From: Pseudomonas sp. 30_B
GTDB lineage: Bacteria; Pseudomonadota; Gammaproteobacteria; Pseudomonadales; Pseudomonadaceae
NCBI RefSeq assembly: GCF_017491605.1
Contig: NZ_JAFGYY010000011.1
Coordinates: 1-64,000 of the forward strand
DNA: 64,000 nucleotides
Reading direction: 5' to 3'
Below are positions 33,994-43,211 of this stretch, one piece after another (within the stretch, counting starts at the first letter, position 1; the number at the start of each line of letters is the position of its first letter). Below the pieces are notes generated by a model, which saw only the letters and a list, made by a program, of their open reading frames with translations, had not been told where the DNA came from and searched no databases. Position numbers and translations under genes: made by a program.

Positions 33994-34946
33994 AGCGCGC
34001 TCATCCCGGGGCGCAGGCCGTCCACCGGTTTCTCCGGGTAGAGCCGCACTTCGAAGGTCTTCAGGTCGAAGTCGCCGGTGGCGCGGGTCGCACGCTTGGT
34101 GGCGAAGTCGCCGAGCGGTGCGATGTAGCTGACCTTGGCCTTCACCTCGAGATTCTTCAGGGCCGGCACCTGGATCGCCACTTCATCGCCCTTCTTCACG
34201 TCGGCAAGGATGTCTTCGCGCAGGTTGAACACGAAATAGCTGTCGGACAGCCGCACCAGCGTCAGCAATGGGCTGTAGGCGTTGACCAGCTCGCCCTGCT
34301 CCGCCGGGATCGGCCCGACTTCGCCGTCCACCGGCGCCACCACGTTGAGGTCGTCGGTCTGCGCCTGCAGTTCGAGGATCTGCGCATCGGCCCGGCGCAC
34401 CGCCGCTTCCAGCGCACGGCGGCGTTCCTCGCGGTCGCCCTGGTTGCCCTGGTCGAGATTGGCCTGGGCCTCGGCGACGCGGTTGCGCGCCACATCGCGG
34501 CCACGCCGGGACAGGTCCAGCTGTGCCTGGGACACGAAGCCGCGGCCAGCCAGCTCCTGGTTGCGCTGGTACTCGAGGTCGGCGTTGCGCATCTCGGCCT
34601 GGGCCTGGGACAGGCTGGCCTGCAAGGCGCGCAGAGTCTCTTCGCGGGTGCCGTGGAGGGATTCGTCGAGATTGGCCTGCACCTGGTTGCGCGCGGCGCG
34701 CAGGGAGTCCAGCTGGGCCTGCAGCTCCGGGCTGCTGAGGGAAATCAGCAACTGCCCCTGCTTCACATCGTCGCCGCGCCGCACATGCAGCACTTCGACC
34801 CGCCCCTTGGCCTTGGAGGCGACGATCACGTCGGTGGCGTCCGCCTCGCCCTGCAGCAGCAGGGGCTGAGTGTGCAGGCGCAGGTACAGGGTAATGGCGA
34901 TGATCACCAGGATCAGCAGGGGTGCGAACAGCTTCCATCCCTTCAT
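33975..34946 (-). CDS. HlyD-family periplasmic adaptor of the ABC-2 exporter
   Basis: A 323-residue adaptor. The N-terminal membrane helix (about 6-23) is followed by a lipoyl half-domain, a long coiled-coil hairpin (about 75-200, rich in Gln and Ala), the second lipoyl half and a beta-barrel. It resembles YbhG/YhiI, which work with two ABC-2 permeases and an ATPase. It is the first gene of the operon; the ATG at 34946 gives a short cytoplasmic end before the helix. Confidence 0.87.
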   Translation of the reverse strand: MKGWKLFAPLLILVIIAITLYLRLHTQPLLLQGEADATDVIVASKAKGRVEVLHVRRGDDVKQGQLLISLSSPELQAQLDSLRAARNQVQANLDESLHGTREETLRALQASLSQAQAEMRNADLEYQRNQELAGRGFVSQAQLDLSRRGRDVARNRVAEAQANLDQGNQGDREERRRALEAAVRRADAQILELQAQTDDLNVVAPVDGEVGPIPAEQGELVNAYSPLLTLVRLSDSYFVFNLREDILADVKKGDEVAIQVPALKNLEVKAKVSYIAPLGDFATKRATRATGDFDLKTFEVRLYPEKPVDGLRPGMSALWHWQQ

Positions 34947-35032
34947 GGGCTCGGTCTTCCTCGGCGGCCGGATGCACCGATGGTAGTGCATCCGGCCGCG
35001 CTACGGCGGACCGGGATCAGTCGTCGGTGCGA

Positions 35033-35512
35033 TCAGCGCTCGTCGTCGCTGATCAGGTCACGCTCGCCGCCACGCTGCGGCGAGGCCGGCGACGGGAAGC
35101 GCGAGGAGGCATAGCGCACCACCAGGATCGCCAGCGCCAGCAGCAACAGGGCCACCGAGACCAGGATGATGCCGTCGTCCGGCACGTGGTTGTGCTGGAT
35201 GTCGGCGATCATCAGGCGGGTCAGCGCGGTCATCGCCACGTAGATCAGGAAGCGCACCGGCATGTGGTTGGTCTTGAAGTAGATCCCCACCATCGCGCCC
35301 AGTTCGAGGTAGATGAACAGCAGCAGGATGTCATCGATGCTCGCGTGGCCCTTGCCCATCATCTCGCCGAAGGCCACCGCCGCCGACCAGAACACCGAGC
35401 CGCCGATGGCGAATAGCGCCAGGTAATGGAAGCCCTCCACCAACAGGTTGCCCAGGGATTCGGCACAACCGTGCATCCGTTCTCGCAAGCGCTCGGCCCA
35501 GTCCAGTTTCAT
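35033..35512 (-). CDS. PsiE-family membrane protein (phosphate-starvation-inducible type)
   Basis: A 159-residue protein with four membrane helices at about residues 26-48, 60-80, 87-106 and 112-132. The core segment, with ELGAMVGIYFKTNHMPVRF, is diagnostic of PsiE. The function of PsiE is unknown; in E. coli it is induced by phosphate lack. The charged C-terminal tail is longer than usual. No clear Pho box is present upstream. Confidence 0.85.
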   Translation of the reverse strand: MKLDWAERLRERMHGCAESLGNLLVEGFHYLALFAIGGSVFWSAAVAFGEMMGKGHASIDDILLLFIYLELGAMVGIYFKTNHMPVRFLIYVAMTALTRLMIADIQHNHVPDDGIILVSVALLLLALAILVVRYASSRFPSPASPQRGGERDLISDDER

Positions 35513-35613
35513 TGGTTACACCTCCGTTTCTTTAAGGATTCCTTGGGGTAAAGCCTGCCAGCCACTATTTGTAAGCACTGCGATTGCAAGCACTACGCCA
35601 TTGATCTTGAGCA

Positions 35614-35645
35614 GTCATGGCAGCACGTCGCTGCGGCACCATGAC
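35614..35645. promoter_or_regulatory. Inverted repeat between psiE and DUF3509 genes
   Basis: GTCATGG and CCATGAC frame an inner CAGC/GCTG pair. The symmetry and the position between two divergent genes suggest an operator. The regulator is unknown. Confidence 0.35.
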
Positions 35646-35710
35646 GGCGAACTTTTCCGGTGGGCCTCCGGTCAATCCAGAAGCACGCCCACAACAGGCA
35701 GGACCGATTC

Positions 35711-35992
35711 ATGCAAAGCCCCTTTCAGGTACTGACCGACGCCTTTCAGCACCAGTACCGCGTCAACTTCAGCCTCGAACGGCTCGACGGCAGCATCGTC
35801 CTCACCCTCTCCACCGAGGACGGCGTCGCTGCGCGCCGCATGATCCGTAGCAGCCAGTTGCAGGACCCGGAGCAGCTACAGCGGGTGATCCAGAGCGTCC
35901 GCTTCGGCATCGCCATCGAGCACGGCCGCATGGCACCGCAATTGCTGGCCACGATGGCGCGCAACGGCCACGGCCTGCTCATCGCCTCCTAA
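35711..35992 (+). CDS. DUF3509 protein
   Basis: A 93-residue soluble protein starting MQSPFQVLTDAFQHQYRVNF, a pattern common to the Pseudomonas-specific DUF3509 family, with a conserved RxMIRSSQLQDPEQL segment. Function unknown. The start at 35711 has AGGA about 7 bases upstream. Nothing in the surroundings suggests a partner. Confidence 0.8.
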   Translation: MQSPFQVLTDAFQHQYRVNFSLERLDGSIVLTLSTEDGVAARRMIRSSQLQDPEQLQRVIQSVRFGIAIEHGRMAPQLLATMARNGHGLLIAS

Positions 35993-36057
35993 GCCAAATT
36001 CTCATCATCTGAAAGTTCTGACTGACGGCGCCTTGCGCCGGTCACGTCGGAGCCGCT

Positions 36058-36080
36058 GCGCGCGCCTTCGGGGCGCGCGC
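36058..36080 (+). terminator. GC-rich hairpin downstream of DUF3509, possible terminator
   Basis: GCGCGCGCC and GGCGCGCGC form a 9-bp stem with a TTCGG loop. A short T stretch (CTTTGG) follows a few bases later. It lies 65 bases after the stop codon. Confidence 0.4.
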
Positions 36081-36191
36081 ACCGCTTTGGGCCACCGCAG
36101 ACAGTGGCCGAATTCCGGCATTCCTCTTCTCCGCGTCTAGGCTTCTGACGAATGGTTCGCGCACGGGCAGTAGCATTGCGCGATCACTTTG

Positions 36192-36207
36192 CTGTATAAA
36201 TAAACAG
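36192..36207 (+). promoter_or_regulatory. LexA (SOS) box upstream of yebG
   Basis: CTGTATAAATAAACAG is a full match to the SOS consensus CTGT-n8-ACAG with an AT-rich centre. It ends 43 bases before the yebG start, so LexA would cover the promoter. Confidence 0.9.
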
Positions 36208-36250
36208 TAATTTCCACTCCCCCAACAAGAGAAGGCTTACGAGGTGATGA

Positions 36251-36517
36251 ATGGCCGTCGAAGTGGTGTACCGCAGCAGCCGCGATCCGGAGCGCCTGTT
36301 CATGGATAAGGCGGAAGCCGACCGGCACGACAAGATGCTGGAGCTGGCGGAAACGCTGGCTGAGGTACTGCAGAAGGCGGTGCCTTCGCTCAAGGAGGAC
36401 CAGGTCGAGGAGATCGGCATCTTCATGGCCAAGAATCGCGACGCCTTCGCCCGTGCCTTCAAGAACCAGCCAGATGCGTTGAACGAGATTTTCAGCGAGG
36501 CTGCGGCCGAGGAGTGA
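36251..36517 (+). CDS. yebG: DNA-damage-inducible protein YebG
   Basis: An 88-residue protein starting MAVEVVYRSSRDPERLF, with the KAEADRHDKMLELAETLAE segment seen in YebG of E. coli. YebG is a small SOS-induced protein of unclear function. GAGGTG lies 4 bases before the ATG. The LexA box upstream gives direct support for damage control. Confidence 0.9.
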   Translation: MAVEVVYRSSRDPERLFMDKAEADRHDKMLELAETLAEVLQKAVPSLKEDQVEEIGIFMAKNRDAFARAFKNQPDALNEIFSEAAAEE

Positions 36518-36531
36518 GCCGGTAGCTGGCC

Positions 36532-37059
36532 CATCGCGGACAGAGTCCGCTCCTACGCAGGCGCAAAGCACTGGTGTTCCCCAGTGAAATTGGATTCATC
36601 CGCGAGGGATTTCGCGGACAAGGTCCGCTCCTTCAAGAGCAAGTGCCCCGCACAGTTCTGGCTCTGGATTTAAAGACTTCCAGAGAAACCTCCGCACACG
36701 CCAGAGCGCCCCTTCAGGAGGCCGAGTGGAATCGGAGTTTCAGGGGTTGAGCGACATGGATGTCGCGAGAGCGTCGTTGGGCCATGGATGGCCCGTCGAC
36801 GCGTGCCCCTGAAACTTCGATGGAGCGAGGGCAGTCCCGCGAAGCGGGACCCGGATGCAGGGGCAAGACTTTTGGTTACTTTGCGTGGGGCGGCCATCCG
36901 TCGTTTGGCAAAGTGACTCGCCCGAGGGGGCGAAACAAGAAACATCCGAACACACCGAAGCGGCGCTGGAACACCCAGACCCAGAAACGGCGGATAACGC
37001 TTTACGCGTTATTCGCCCTACGAAAGCCAAGAGCATCGCGGACGGAGTCCGCTCCTACG
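36532..37059 (+). repeat. Copy B of the 0.5-kb composite intergenic repeat
   Basis: This is the same composite as 17194-17698 but in opposite orientation. In order: REP 36532-36557, REP pair 36597-36633, a core of about 330 bases with AGTTTCAGGGG/CCCCTGAAACT arms (about 36736-36818), an ATAACGC hairpin at 36988-37022, and a closing REP at 37034-37059. The core differs from copy A by scattered substitutions and a few indels. No gene is visible in the gap 36518-37080. Confidence 0.85.
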
Positions 37060-37080
37060 AAAGCCGCACGAGCGGCTATA

Positions 37081-38115
37081 TCAGTGCCCCGAATATTCCC
37101 CATAGAGAATCCGCTCCGCCAACTTATCGGCGACCCGCGCCGGCGACAGGTGATCGGCCTGGGCGTGGGCATAAACCTCGGTCAGCCGCTCGGAAATCCG
37201 CGACAGGTGTGCGGTGATGGTCGGCAGCAGCTCGCCCTGGTGTTGCAGCGCAACGTAGATCAGCCCGCCGGAATTGATCACATAATCTGGCGCATAGAGG
37301 ATTCCCCTCGCCTCCAGTTCGTCAGCCACCTCGGGATGCGCCAGCTGGTTGTTCGCCGCCCCCGCCACCGCAGCGCAGCGCAGGTGACCGACCACCTGCG
37401 AGGTAAGTACCCCGCCCAGCCCGCACGGCGCGAGGATGTCGCAGGGGGTGGTGAGCAGCGCTTCGTTGGGCACCGGACGTGCCCCCAGTTGCTCCACCGC
37501 CAATTCCACTTTTCCCGAATCGATATCGCTTACCAGCAGCTCCGCACCAGCGGCGGACAAGTGCTCCGCCAGCGCATAGCCCACATGCCCCAGGCCCTGG
37601 ATGGCAACCCGCAAGCCGTCCAGGTCATCGCTGCCCAGGCGCGCCTGGGCGCTGGCGCGAATGCCGGCGAACACGCCCAGTGCGGTGTGCGGCGAGGGGT
37701 CGCCGCCCGTGGTGGTGCTGGTGACATGGCGGGTGTACTGGGCGATGCAATCCATGTCCGCGCTGGAGGTGCCGCTGTCCACTGCAGTGACGTAGGCACC
37801 GCCCAGGGAATCGATGAAGCGGCCGAAGGCTTCGAACAGTTCGCCGCGATTGGGCACATGGGGCGGGCGGATGATCACCGCCTTGCCGCCGCCCTGGCGC
37901 AACCCGGCCAGCGCGGCCTTGTAGCTCATGCCCTGGGCCAGCCGCGCGGCATCACGCAGGGCGGCGTCCTCGCTGGGATAGGGCAGATAGCGGCAACCAC
38001 CCAGCGCCGGCCCGAGCCGGGAATTGTGGATGGCGATGATGGCCTTGAGTCCCGTGGCCGGGTCCTGGGCGAGATGCAGCGACTCGAGCCGGGTGGCTTC
38101 CATCATGGCGAACAT
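37081..38115 (-). CDS. ldh: Leucine/phenylalanine/valine dehydrogenase
   Basis: A 344-residue member of the Glu/Leu/Phe/Val dehydrogenase family. The substrate-binding segment GGCRYLPY (about 39-46), the catalytic GGGKAVI (Lys near 78) and the NAD fold IQGLGHVG (about 172-180) are all present. It deaminates branched-chain amino acids to 2-oxo acids with NAD. Gene and neighbours match PA3418 and onward of PAO1 from memory. The start with MFAMM allows an ATG three codons later. Confidence 0.88.
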   Translation of the reverse strand: MFAMMEATRLESLHLAQDPATGLKAIIAIHNSRLGPALGGCRYLPYPSEDAALRDAARLAQGMSYKAALAGLRQGGGKAVIIRPPHVPNRGELFEAFGRFIDSLGGAYVTAVDSGTSSADMDCIAQYTRHVTSTTTGGDPSPHTALGVFAGIRASAQARLGSDDLDGLRVAIQGLGHVGYALAEHLSAAGAELLVSDIDSGKVELAVEQLGARPVPNEALLTTPCDILAPCGLGGVLTSQVVGHLRCAAVAGAANNQLAHPEVADELEARGILYAPDYVINSGGLIYVALQHQGELLPTITAHLSRISERLTEVYAHAQADHLSPARVADKLAERILYGEYSGH

Positions 38116-38265
38116 GGCGGCGCTCCCTTGCTGTTGACCGGGTCCCCGTGTTTCGGGGCCCTAACAGTATAGGCAGTGCCGCCTCTGCGCGTTGGCCGGC
38201 GACGCGGGAGACTGGACGAGCGCGGCCCGCAACGGTTAAAACCGCAGGGTCAGCCGGAGAACGCC

Positions 38266-39075
38266 ATGAACCCGCGTGAAGCCTGCCTCGCCTGCCTTGC
38301 CCAGGAGCCACCGGCCCTGTTCGAGGCGGCGCTGTGGATCGCCGCCGAGCACGAGCCGCACCAGAGCCCGGAACAGGCACGCCGCCTGTTCGACAGCCTG
38401 GCGCATCAGGTCGCGGTGGCGCTGCCGGTTGCCACCACGGATGCCGAGCGAGCCCAGGCGCTGCTACGCCGCCTGAGCGAACTGGGCTTCGCCGAAGATG
38501 ACGAGTTCCCCCTGCAACCTCGCGCCGCCCTGCTCCCCAGGGTGCTGCAACGCCGCCACGGCCAGCCGCTGTCGCTGGCGCTGATTGCCCTGGAGATGGC
38601 ACGCCAGCAGGGCATTTCCCTGGTGGGCGTGAATTTCCCCGGACGCTTCCTGCTGCGCGTCCCCGGCGCCGATCATCTGCTCGACCCGGCCACCGGCCGA
38701 CGCCTCTATACCCGCGACTGCCGGGACCTGCTGGTGCGTCAGCTGGGACCGAAGGTGGAGCTGTCTGCCGCGCACCTGCAAACCGCCAGCGCCGCCGAGA
38801 TGCTGCAGCGCCTGTCGCGCAACCTGCGGCAACTGCACCTGGGCGCCGGCGAACCGCTGGCGGCGCTCAAAGACGCCCAGCGCGTGCTGGAACTGGGCGA
38901 GCCGACCGCCGGCGATCATCTGGCCCGCGCCGATCTCTATCACGCGCTGGAATGCCCGCAGGCCGAACGCTACGACCTGGAGCGGGCGATGCTGCTCAGC
39001 GACGACCCCGCCGAGCACCTGCAACTGGCCCAGCGCCTGGCGGAGATCAGCGTGCCGCCCAAGGCCCTGCACTGA
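38266..39075 (+). CDS. SirB1-like transglutaminase-fold protein with TPR region
   Basis: A 269-residue protein. The N-terminal two thirds has the transglutaminase-like SirB1 fold (LLPRVLQRRHGQPLSLALIA near 85-104, then VNFPGRFLLRV). The C-terminal 80 residues form a TPR-like helical end. The active-site Cys of true transglutaminases is not evident. Function unknown. The ATG at 38266 has GGAGA 5 bases upstream. Divergent from ldh. Confidence 0.78.
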   Translation: MNPREACLACLAQEPPALFEAALWIAAEHEPHQSPEQARRLFDSLAHQVAVALPVATTDAERAQALLRRLSELGFAEDDEFPLQPRAALLPRVLQRRHGQPLSLALIALEMARQQGISLVGVNFPGRFLLRVPGADHLLDPATGRRLYTRDCRDLLVRQLGPKVELSAAHLQTASAAEMLQRLSRNLRQLHLGAGEPLAALKDAQRVLELGEPTAGDHLARADLYHALECPQAERYDLERAMLLSDDPAEHLQLAQRLAEISVPPKALH

Positions 39076-39110
39076 GCCATAGCGCCTGATTGCGATCTTA
39101 CGAGCCAGCT

Positions 39111-41639
39111 TTAGACCTTCAGCAGCCCCAGCTCCTTCGCCCGCGCCACCGCCTGGGTGCGCCGCTCGACGCCGAGCTTGCCGTTGATTCGCCGGGCGTG
39201 GGTCTTCACCGTGTGCAGCGAGATGTAGAGGCGTTCGCCGATTTCCAGGTTCGAGCAGCCCCGCGCGATCAGCTCCAGCACCGAGAGCTCGCGCAGGCTG
39301 AGCAGGCTGTGCGCAGGCTCCTCGCCGGAACAGGGGCGAAGGCCGAACAACCCCGGCTGGCGGCGCTGGGTTTCCCGCAGCGTGGCGAGCAGGCCGAAGC
39401 GCTGCACCAGTGCCACGCCTTCATTGAGCGCCGCCCGCGCGCCTTCCACATTGCCGGCGATGTAACGGGCTTCGGCCAGCGCCAGCCAGACATCGCAGGC
39501 CAGGGTATTACGCCCCTGCCGCAGCAGGTCCGGCAGCATCGCGGAAAGGCGCAGCTGCGCACCTTCGACATCACCCTCGTAGAGTTCCGCGAGTGCCAGG
39601 CAGCTCTCCACCTGCAGGATCAGGTCGGGCGTGGCGGCCGGTGGGTTCAGGCGATCCGTGCGGCAGCGCGAGGCCACCCGCAGCAACACCTCGCGCGCCT
39701 GCCCTGCCCGCCCCTGGCGCAGGCTCAGGGCGCCGCTGAGCAGGAGCAGCCAACCTCGATACATGGCCTCGGGTACATGCTGCAGTTGCATAAGTCGCTC
39801 GACTTCCAGCAGACGGTTGAACGCGCCGTCGATGTCGTCATCCAGCGCATCCAGCCACGCCATGCCGGTGAGGCCGTAGACCAGGCTCGGATCATGGCTG
39901 CGACGGGTTTCGGTGAGGCCGGCGATGAACAGCTCGCGCGCCTCCTCGTTGCGCCCCTGGCGCAGGCTCAACCAGCCCCGGCGCAGGGCAACGCGCCCGG
40001 CCATGGCATTGCCGGTCACGCTGACCTCATCCAGGTAATCCTGCACCCGCGCCAGCAGGGCGTCGGCACGCTGCAATTCGCCGCGCTGCTCCAGCCACTG
40101 GGCACGGTCCAGCTCCAGCAGCGCCTCGAAGGTCAGGCTGCCGTGCAGCCGTGCCAGCCTGAGCGCGTCCCGGTTGAGCAGACGGGCTTCGGCAAGGTTG
40201 CCGCCGGCCTGGGCCTGCTGGGTCAGCGCCGACAGGCAGATCAGCTTCTGCGCCCAGGCGTCTTCCGGCAGGTACTCCAGCGCTTCGCGCAGCTGCTCGC
40301 GGGAACTGGCGCGGCCACGGGCATGGGCCAGCACTCCGGCAAGCCCCTGCCACTGTGCGACCAGCGCGCGCTGGCGGCGCTCACCGGGCATCGGCAGAAA
40401 GCGGGTGAACCCGGCAAGCAGCGCCTCGACGTCGTCCAGCCGGCCGACGAACAACAGGGTCCAGGCGTTGAGCACCAACAGGCGCGGCGTGCTGCACAGC
40501 AGCTCGTCCGGGAGCATGTCGCGCAGCGTGAGCACTCGTTCGATGTTACGCCCATGCAGCAGGTGTTCTTCGGTGAAGCGTTGCAGCAGGCTTGCCGCCT
40601 CGTCCGGCTGCTCGGCGAGCAAGGCGTGTTCGAACGCAGCGTGGAGGTCGCCGGACTGGCTGAACCACTGGCAGGCCCGGCGATGCAGCATCGCCGCCGG
40701 CCAGCGCGACAGGCGCGCCAGGGTCGGCGCCAGCATCGGCGCCACCTGGAACCGGTGCCGGGTGTTGTCCACCGGCTCGATCAGCGCGCCCCAGACGAGC
40801 AGGCCGTCCAGCCCCTGGCCGGGCGCATCGAACAGGTAGTCGCTGAGATCAGGGCCAAAGCGCGGAATGACCGCCAGCGCGCAGAGGATTTCCGCCAGCG
40901 ACGCCGGCAAGGTGGTCAGCACCTCCCGTTGCAGATAGTCCTGCAACAGCGCGCCGCCGCTCTCCGCCACCTGGGCCGCGCACGGCACCAGGGCATCGCC
41001 GGCGAGGCTCAGCAGGCGCAGGCGGATGCCGGCGAACCAGCCACGGGTCGATTCATGCAGGGCTTCGCGCTGGGCCTGGGGCCACTCCAGGCCCGACAGG
41101 TGCAGATAGCGGTCGAGTTCGCCCTGGGTCAGCGCCAGGCTGGCGGCGTCCAGCTCCAGCAGCTCGCCTTCGAGCAGCAGGCGGGTCAGGTTGCACTTCG
41201 GCCGTCGCCGGCTGGCCAGCCACCAGCCAACCTGCGGTGAGGCCACGGCGAGCAGGCGGTCGAAGCAGTCGTCCAGTTCCGTATCCGGCGTGCGCGGGTA
41301 ATCGTCGAGCATCAGCCAGATCGGCTCGCTGGTGGTTTCCAGCCATGCGCTCAATGCATCTTCGTCGCCGCGCAGCACCCCCAGGGCTTCCGCCAGCCGC
41401 TCGCAGAACTGCGCCGGCTCCAGCATCCGCCCACCGAAGCTCAACCAGACCACGCGGATGCCGGCCGGCGCCTGGCGCGCGCATTCGCTGAGCAGCACCG
41501 TCTTGCCGCAACCCGGTGGCGCCACCAGCAGGCGCAGACGGCATTCGGCGGCGCCCAGGCTGGCTTGCAGGCGCTCACGGGACAGGTGCTGGCGAGGCAG
41601 TCGCGGCAGCGCCGCGCGGTGCAGGGCGAATGTCGACAT
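39111..41639 (-). CDS. MalT-type LuxR-family ATP-dependent transcriptional regulator
   Basis: An 842-residue STAND-class regulator. The Walker A motif APPGCGKT is at residues 40-47, followed by an NTPase domain to about 300 and a long helical TPR-like sensor region to about 770. A C-terminal LuxR helix-turn-helix follows (LRELSVLELIARGCSNLEIG, then ISLHTVKTHARRIN). MalT-type proteins activate catabolic or lipid-related genes on effector binding. It lies directly upstream of nothing on its strand but next to the DUF1302/DUF1329 pair, its probable target. Confidence 0.88.
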   Translation of the reverse strand: MSTFALHRAALPRLPRQHLSRERLQASLGAAECRLRLLVAPPGCGKTVLLSECARQAPAGIRVVWLSFGGRMLEPAQFCERLAEALGVLRGDEDALSAWLETTSEPIWLMLDDYPRTPDTELDDCFDRLLAVASPQVGWWLASRRRPKCNLTRLLLEGELLELDAASLALTQGELDRYLHLSGLEWPQAQREALHESTRGWFAGIRLRLLSLAGDALVPCAAQVAESGGALLQDYLQREVLTTLPASLAEILCALAVIPRFGPDLSDYLFDAPGQGLDGLLVWGALIEPVDNTRHRFQVAPMLAPTLARLSRWPAAMLHRRACQWFSQSGDLHAAFEHALLAEQPDEAASLLQRFTEEHLLHGRNIERVLTLRDMLPDELLCSTPRLLVLNAWTLLFVGRLDDVEALLAGFTRFLPMPGERRQRALVAQWQGLAGVLAHARGRASSREQLREALEYLPEDAWAQKLICLSALTQQAQAGGNLAEARLLNRDALRLARLHGSLTFEALLELDRAQWLEQRGELQRADALLARVQDYLDEVSVTGNAMAGRVALRRGWLSLRQGRNEEARELFIAGLTETRRSHDPSLVYGLTGMAWLDALDDDIDGAFNRLLEVERLMQLQHVPEAMYRGWLLLLSGALSLRQGRAGQAREVLLRVASRCRTDRLNPPAATPDLILQVESCLALAELYEGDVEGAQLRLSAMLPDLLRQGRNTLACDVWLALAEARYIAGNVEGARAALNEGVALVQRFGLLATLRETQRRQPGLFGLRPCSGEEPAHSLLSLRELSVLELIARGCSNLEIGERLYISLHTVKTHARRINGKLGVERRTQAVARAKELGLLKV

Positions 41640-41757
41640 GGGCTTCTTCCGGCCATTTGCTGCGAGCCAGCCTATGCCTGGGCGCGCGGCGGGCAAAGAA
41701 CCATCAGCCCCATTCATGCCACGTCATAGCGCGAGCGGTGCCAACCCCGCTCAGCCC

Positions 41758-41797
41758 TGAAAAAAAGAAACCCGGCGCCTCGCGTGAGGCGCCGGGC
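41758..41797 (-). terminator. Rho-independent terminator of the DUF1302-DUF1329 operon
   Basis: On the minus strand GCCCGGCGCCTC and GAGGCGCCGGG pair around a 4-base loop and are followed by TTTCTTTTTTTC. It lies 19 bases after the DUF1329 stop. Confidence 0.9.
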
Positions 41798-41815
41798 AAG
41801 GAGCACAGCAGTGGA

Positions 41816-43186
41816 TCAGCGCACGCCGGTATTGCGCAGCGCCGCCGGGGTGAAGTCGGCCATGCTGGCCTTGTTGCCGAACTGGTAGCCACGCTTCTCC
41901 TCGTTGTTCAGGCCGAAGGTCACGTAGCGGCCGGCGAGGATGTCGTACAGCGACTCGGCGGCGTAGCCGGTGGCCAGTTCCGGGTAGAAGGTCATCGAGT
42001 GGCCCTCACCCACGCGCCACAGCTGGCCGCGGCCGTCATACAGCTCGGACTCGGCGATCTGCCAGCTGTCCTCGTCGAGGTAGAAGTGGCGGGTGGCGTA
42101 GATGTTGCGCTCGCCGGACTTCAGGGTGCCCACCACTTCCCACACGCGGTGCAGTTCATAGCGGGTCAGGTCCTGGTTGATATGGCCGGGTTTGACGATG
42201 TCGTCGTACTTGAGCTGCGGCGAGTTCAGCCGGTAGCTGTTGTAGGGGATGTACATCTCGCGCTTGCCCACCAGCTTCCAGTCGTAGCGGTCCGGGGCGC
42301 CGGAGAACAGGTCGTAGTTGTCCGAGGTGCGCATGCCGTCGGAGGCGGTGCCCGGGCCGTCGTAGGCCACCTGCGGGGCGCGGCGCACGCGGCGCTGGCC
42401 GGCGTTGTAGATCCACGCCAGACGTGGTTCCTTCACCTGGTCCAGGGTCTCGTGGACCAGCAGCACGTTGCCGGCCAGGCGTGCCGGGGCGGTCACCTCC
42501 TGCTTGAAGTAGGTGAGGATGTTGCCGGTCTTGCTGGCGTCCTGCTCGGCCATGCTCTGCGGCACCGCGATCGACTCCTCGAAGCGGATCGGCGTGTAGC
42601 TGCCGTTGGTCTGCGGCACCACCTGCACCACCACGCGGGAGATGTTGCCGCCGTGGTAGCGGGTCAGGTGGTTCCACAGCGCCTGCACGCCGTTCTTCGG
42701 AATCGGGAAGGCGTAGTAGCGGCTCTTGTCGAAGTTCTCCAGGCCGTTGCCGTCGTTGATCGGCTGGACGAACTCGGCGCTGCGCTTGATCGCGCCGTAG
42801 ACCTCATCGGGCAGCGCGAAGCTGCGGTGGGTCTTGTACACCGGGATCTTGTAGGTATCCGGATAACGCTTGAACAACGCCAGCTGGCCGGCGGAAAGCT
42901 TGTCCTTGTACTGGTCCACGTTCTGCGCGGTGATGGTGAACAGCGGTTTCTCGCCAGCGAAGGGATCGGAAAGGAAACCCTTGGCGTCCACCTTGCCGGC
43001 GTCGCGGGCGATGCCGCCGGTCCAGGCCGGAATGCTGCCGTCGGCGTTGCCTTCCTTCTGCGAGCCCATGGGCGTCAGGCTGCTGCCCAGTTTCGCCACC
43101 TCGTCGGCGGAGACCGCGGCCATCACCCCGCAGGACAGCAGGCTCAACGCCAGCGCGCCGCATTGAAGGATTCTTGTCGTTCTCAT
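41816..43186 (-). CDS. DUF1329 periplasmic LolB-like protein
   Basis: A 456-residue protein with a signal peptide (hydrophobic about 8-23, ending VMA). The DUF1329 features are plain: VAKLGSSLTPMGSQKEGNAD near the start, later RRAPQVAYDGP and the end YQFGNKASMADFTPAALRNT. The fold resembles LolA/LolB, which bind lipids. It nearly always pairs with a DUF1302 barrel protein, here 25 bases upstream. The pair is thought to handle hydrophobic compounds at the outer membrane. Confidence 0.9.
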   Translation of the reverse strand: MRTTRILQCGALALSLLSCGVMAAVSADEVAKLGSSLTPMGSQKEGNADGSIPAWTGGIARDAGKVDAKGFLSDPFAGEKPLFTITAQNVDQYKDKLSAGQLALFKRYPDTYKIPVYKTHRSFALPDEVYGAIKRSAEFVQPINDGNGLENFDKSRYYAFPIPKNGVQALWNHLTRYHGGNISRVVVQVVPQTNGSYTPIRFEESIAVPQSMAEQDASKTGNILTYFKQEVTAPARLAGNVLLVHETLDQVKEPRLAWIYNAGQRRVRRAPQVAYDGPGTASDGMRTSDNYDLFSGAPDRYDWKLVGKREMYIPYNSYRLNSPQLKYDDIVKPGHINQDLTRYELHRVWEVVGTLKSGERNIYATRHFYLDEDSWQIAESELYDGRGQLWRVGEGHSMTFYPELATGYAAESLYDILAGRYVTFGLNNEEKRGYQFGNKASMADFTPAALRNTGVR

Positions 43187-43211
43187 ACGTCGGTTCCTTG
43201 GGTCAGGCGGG

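Noticed and set aside
35513..35710. Pho box upstream of psiE
   Set aside because: Only one partial CTGTCAT-like half-site (CAGTCATG near 35612) is present and the second is missing.
39090..41240. Long plus-strand frame opposite the MalT-type regulator
   Set aside because: It is the antisense shadow of a well-supported LuxR/MalT gene; its composition (rich in Gln, Arg, His) is typical of such shadows.
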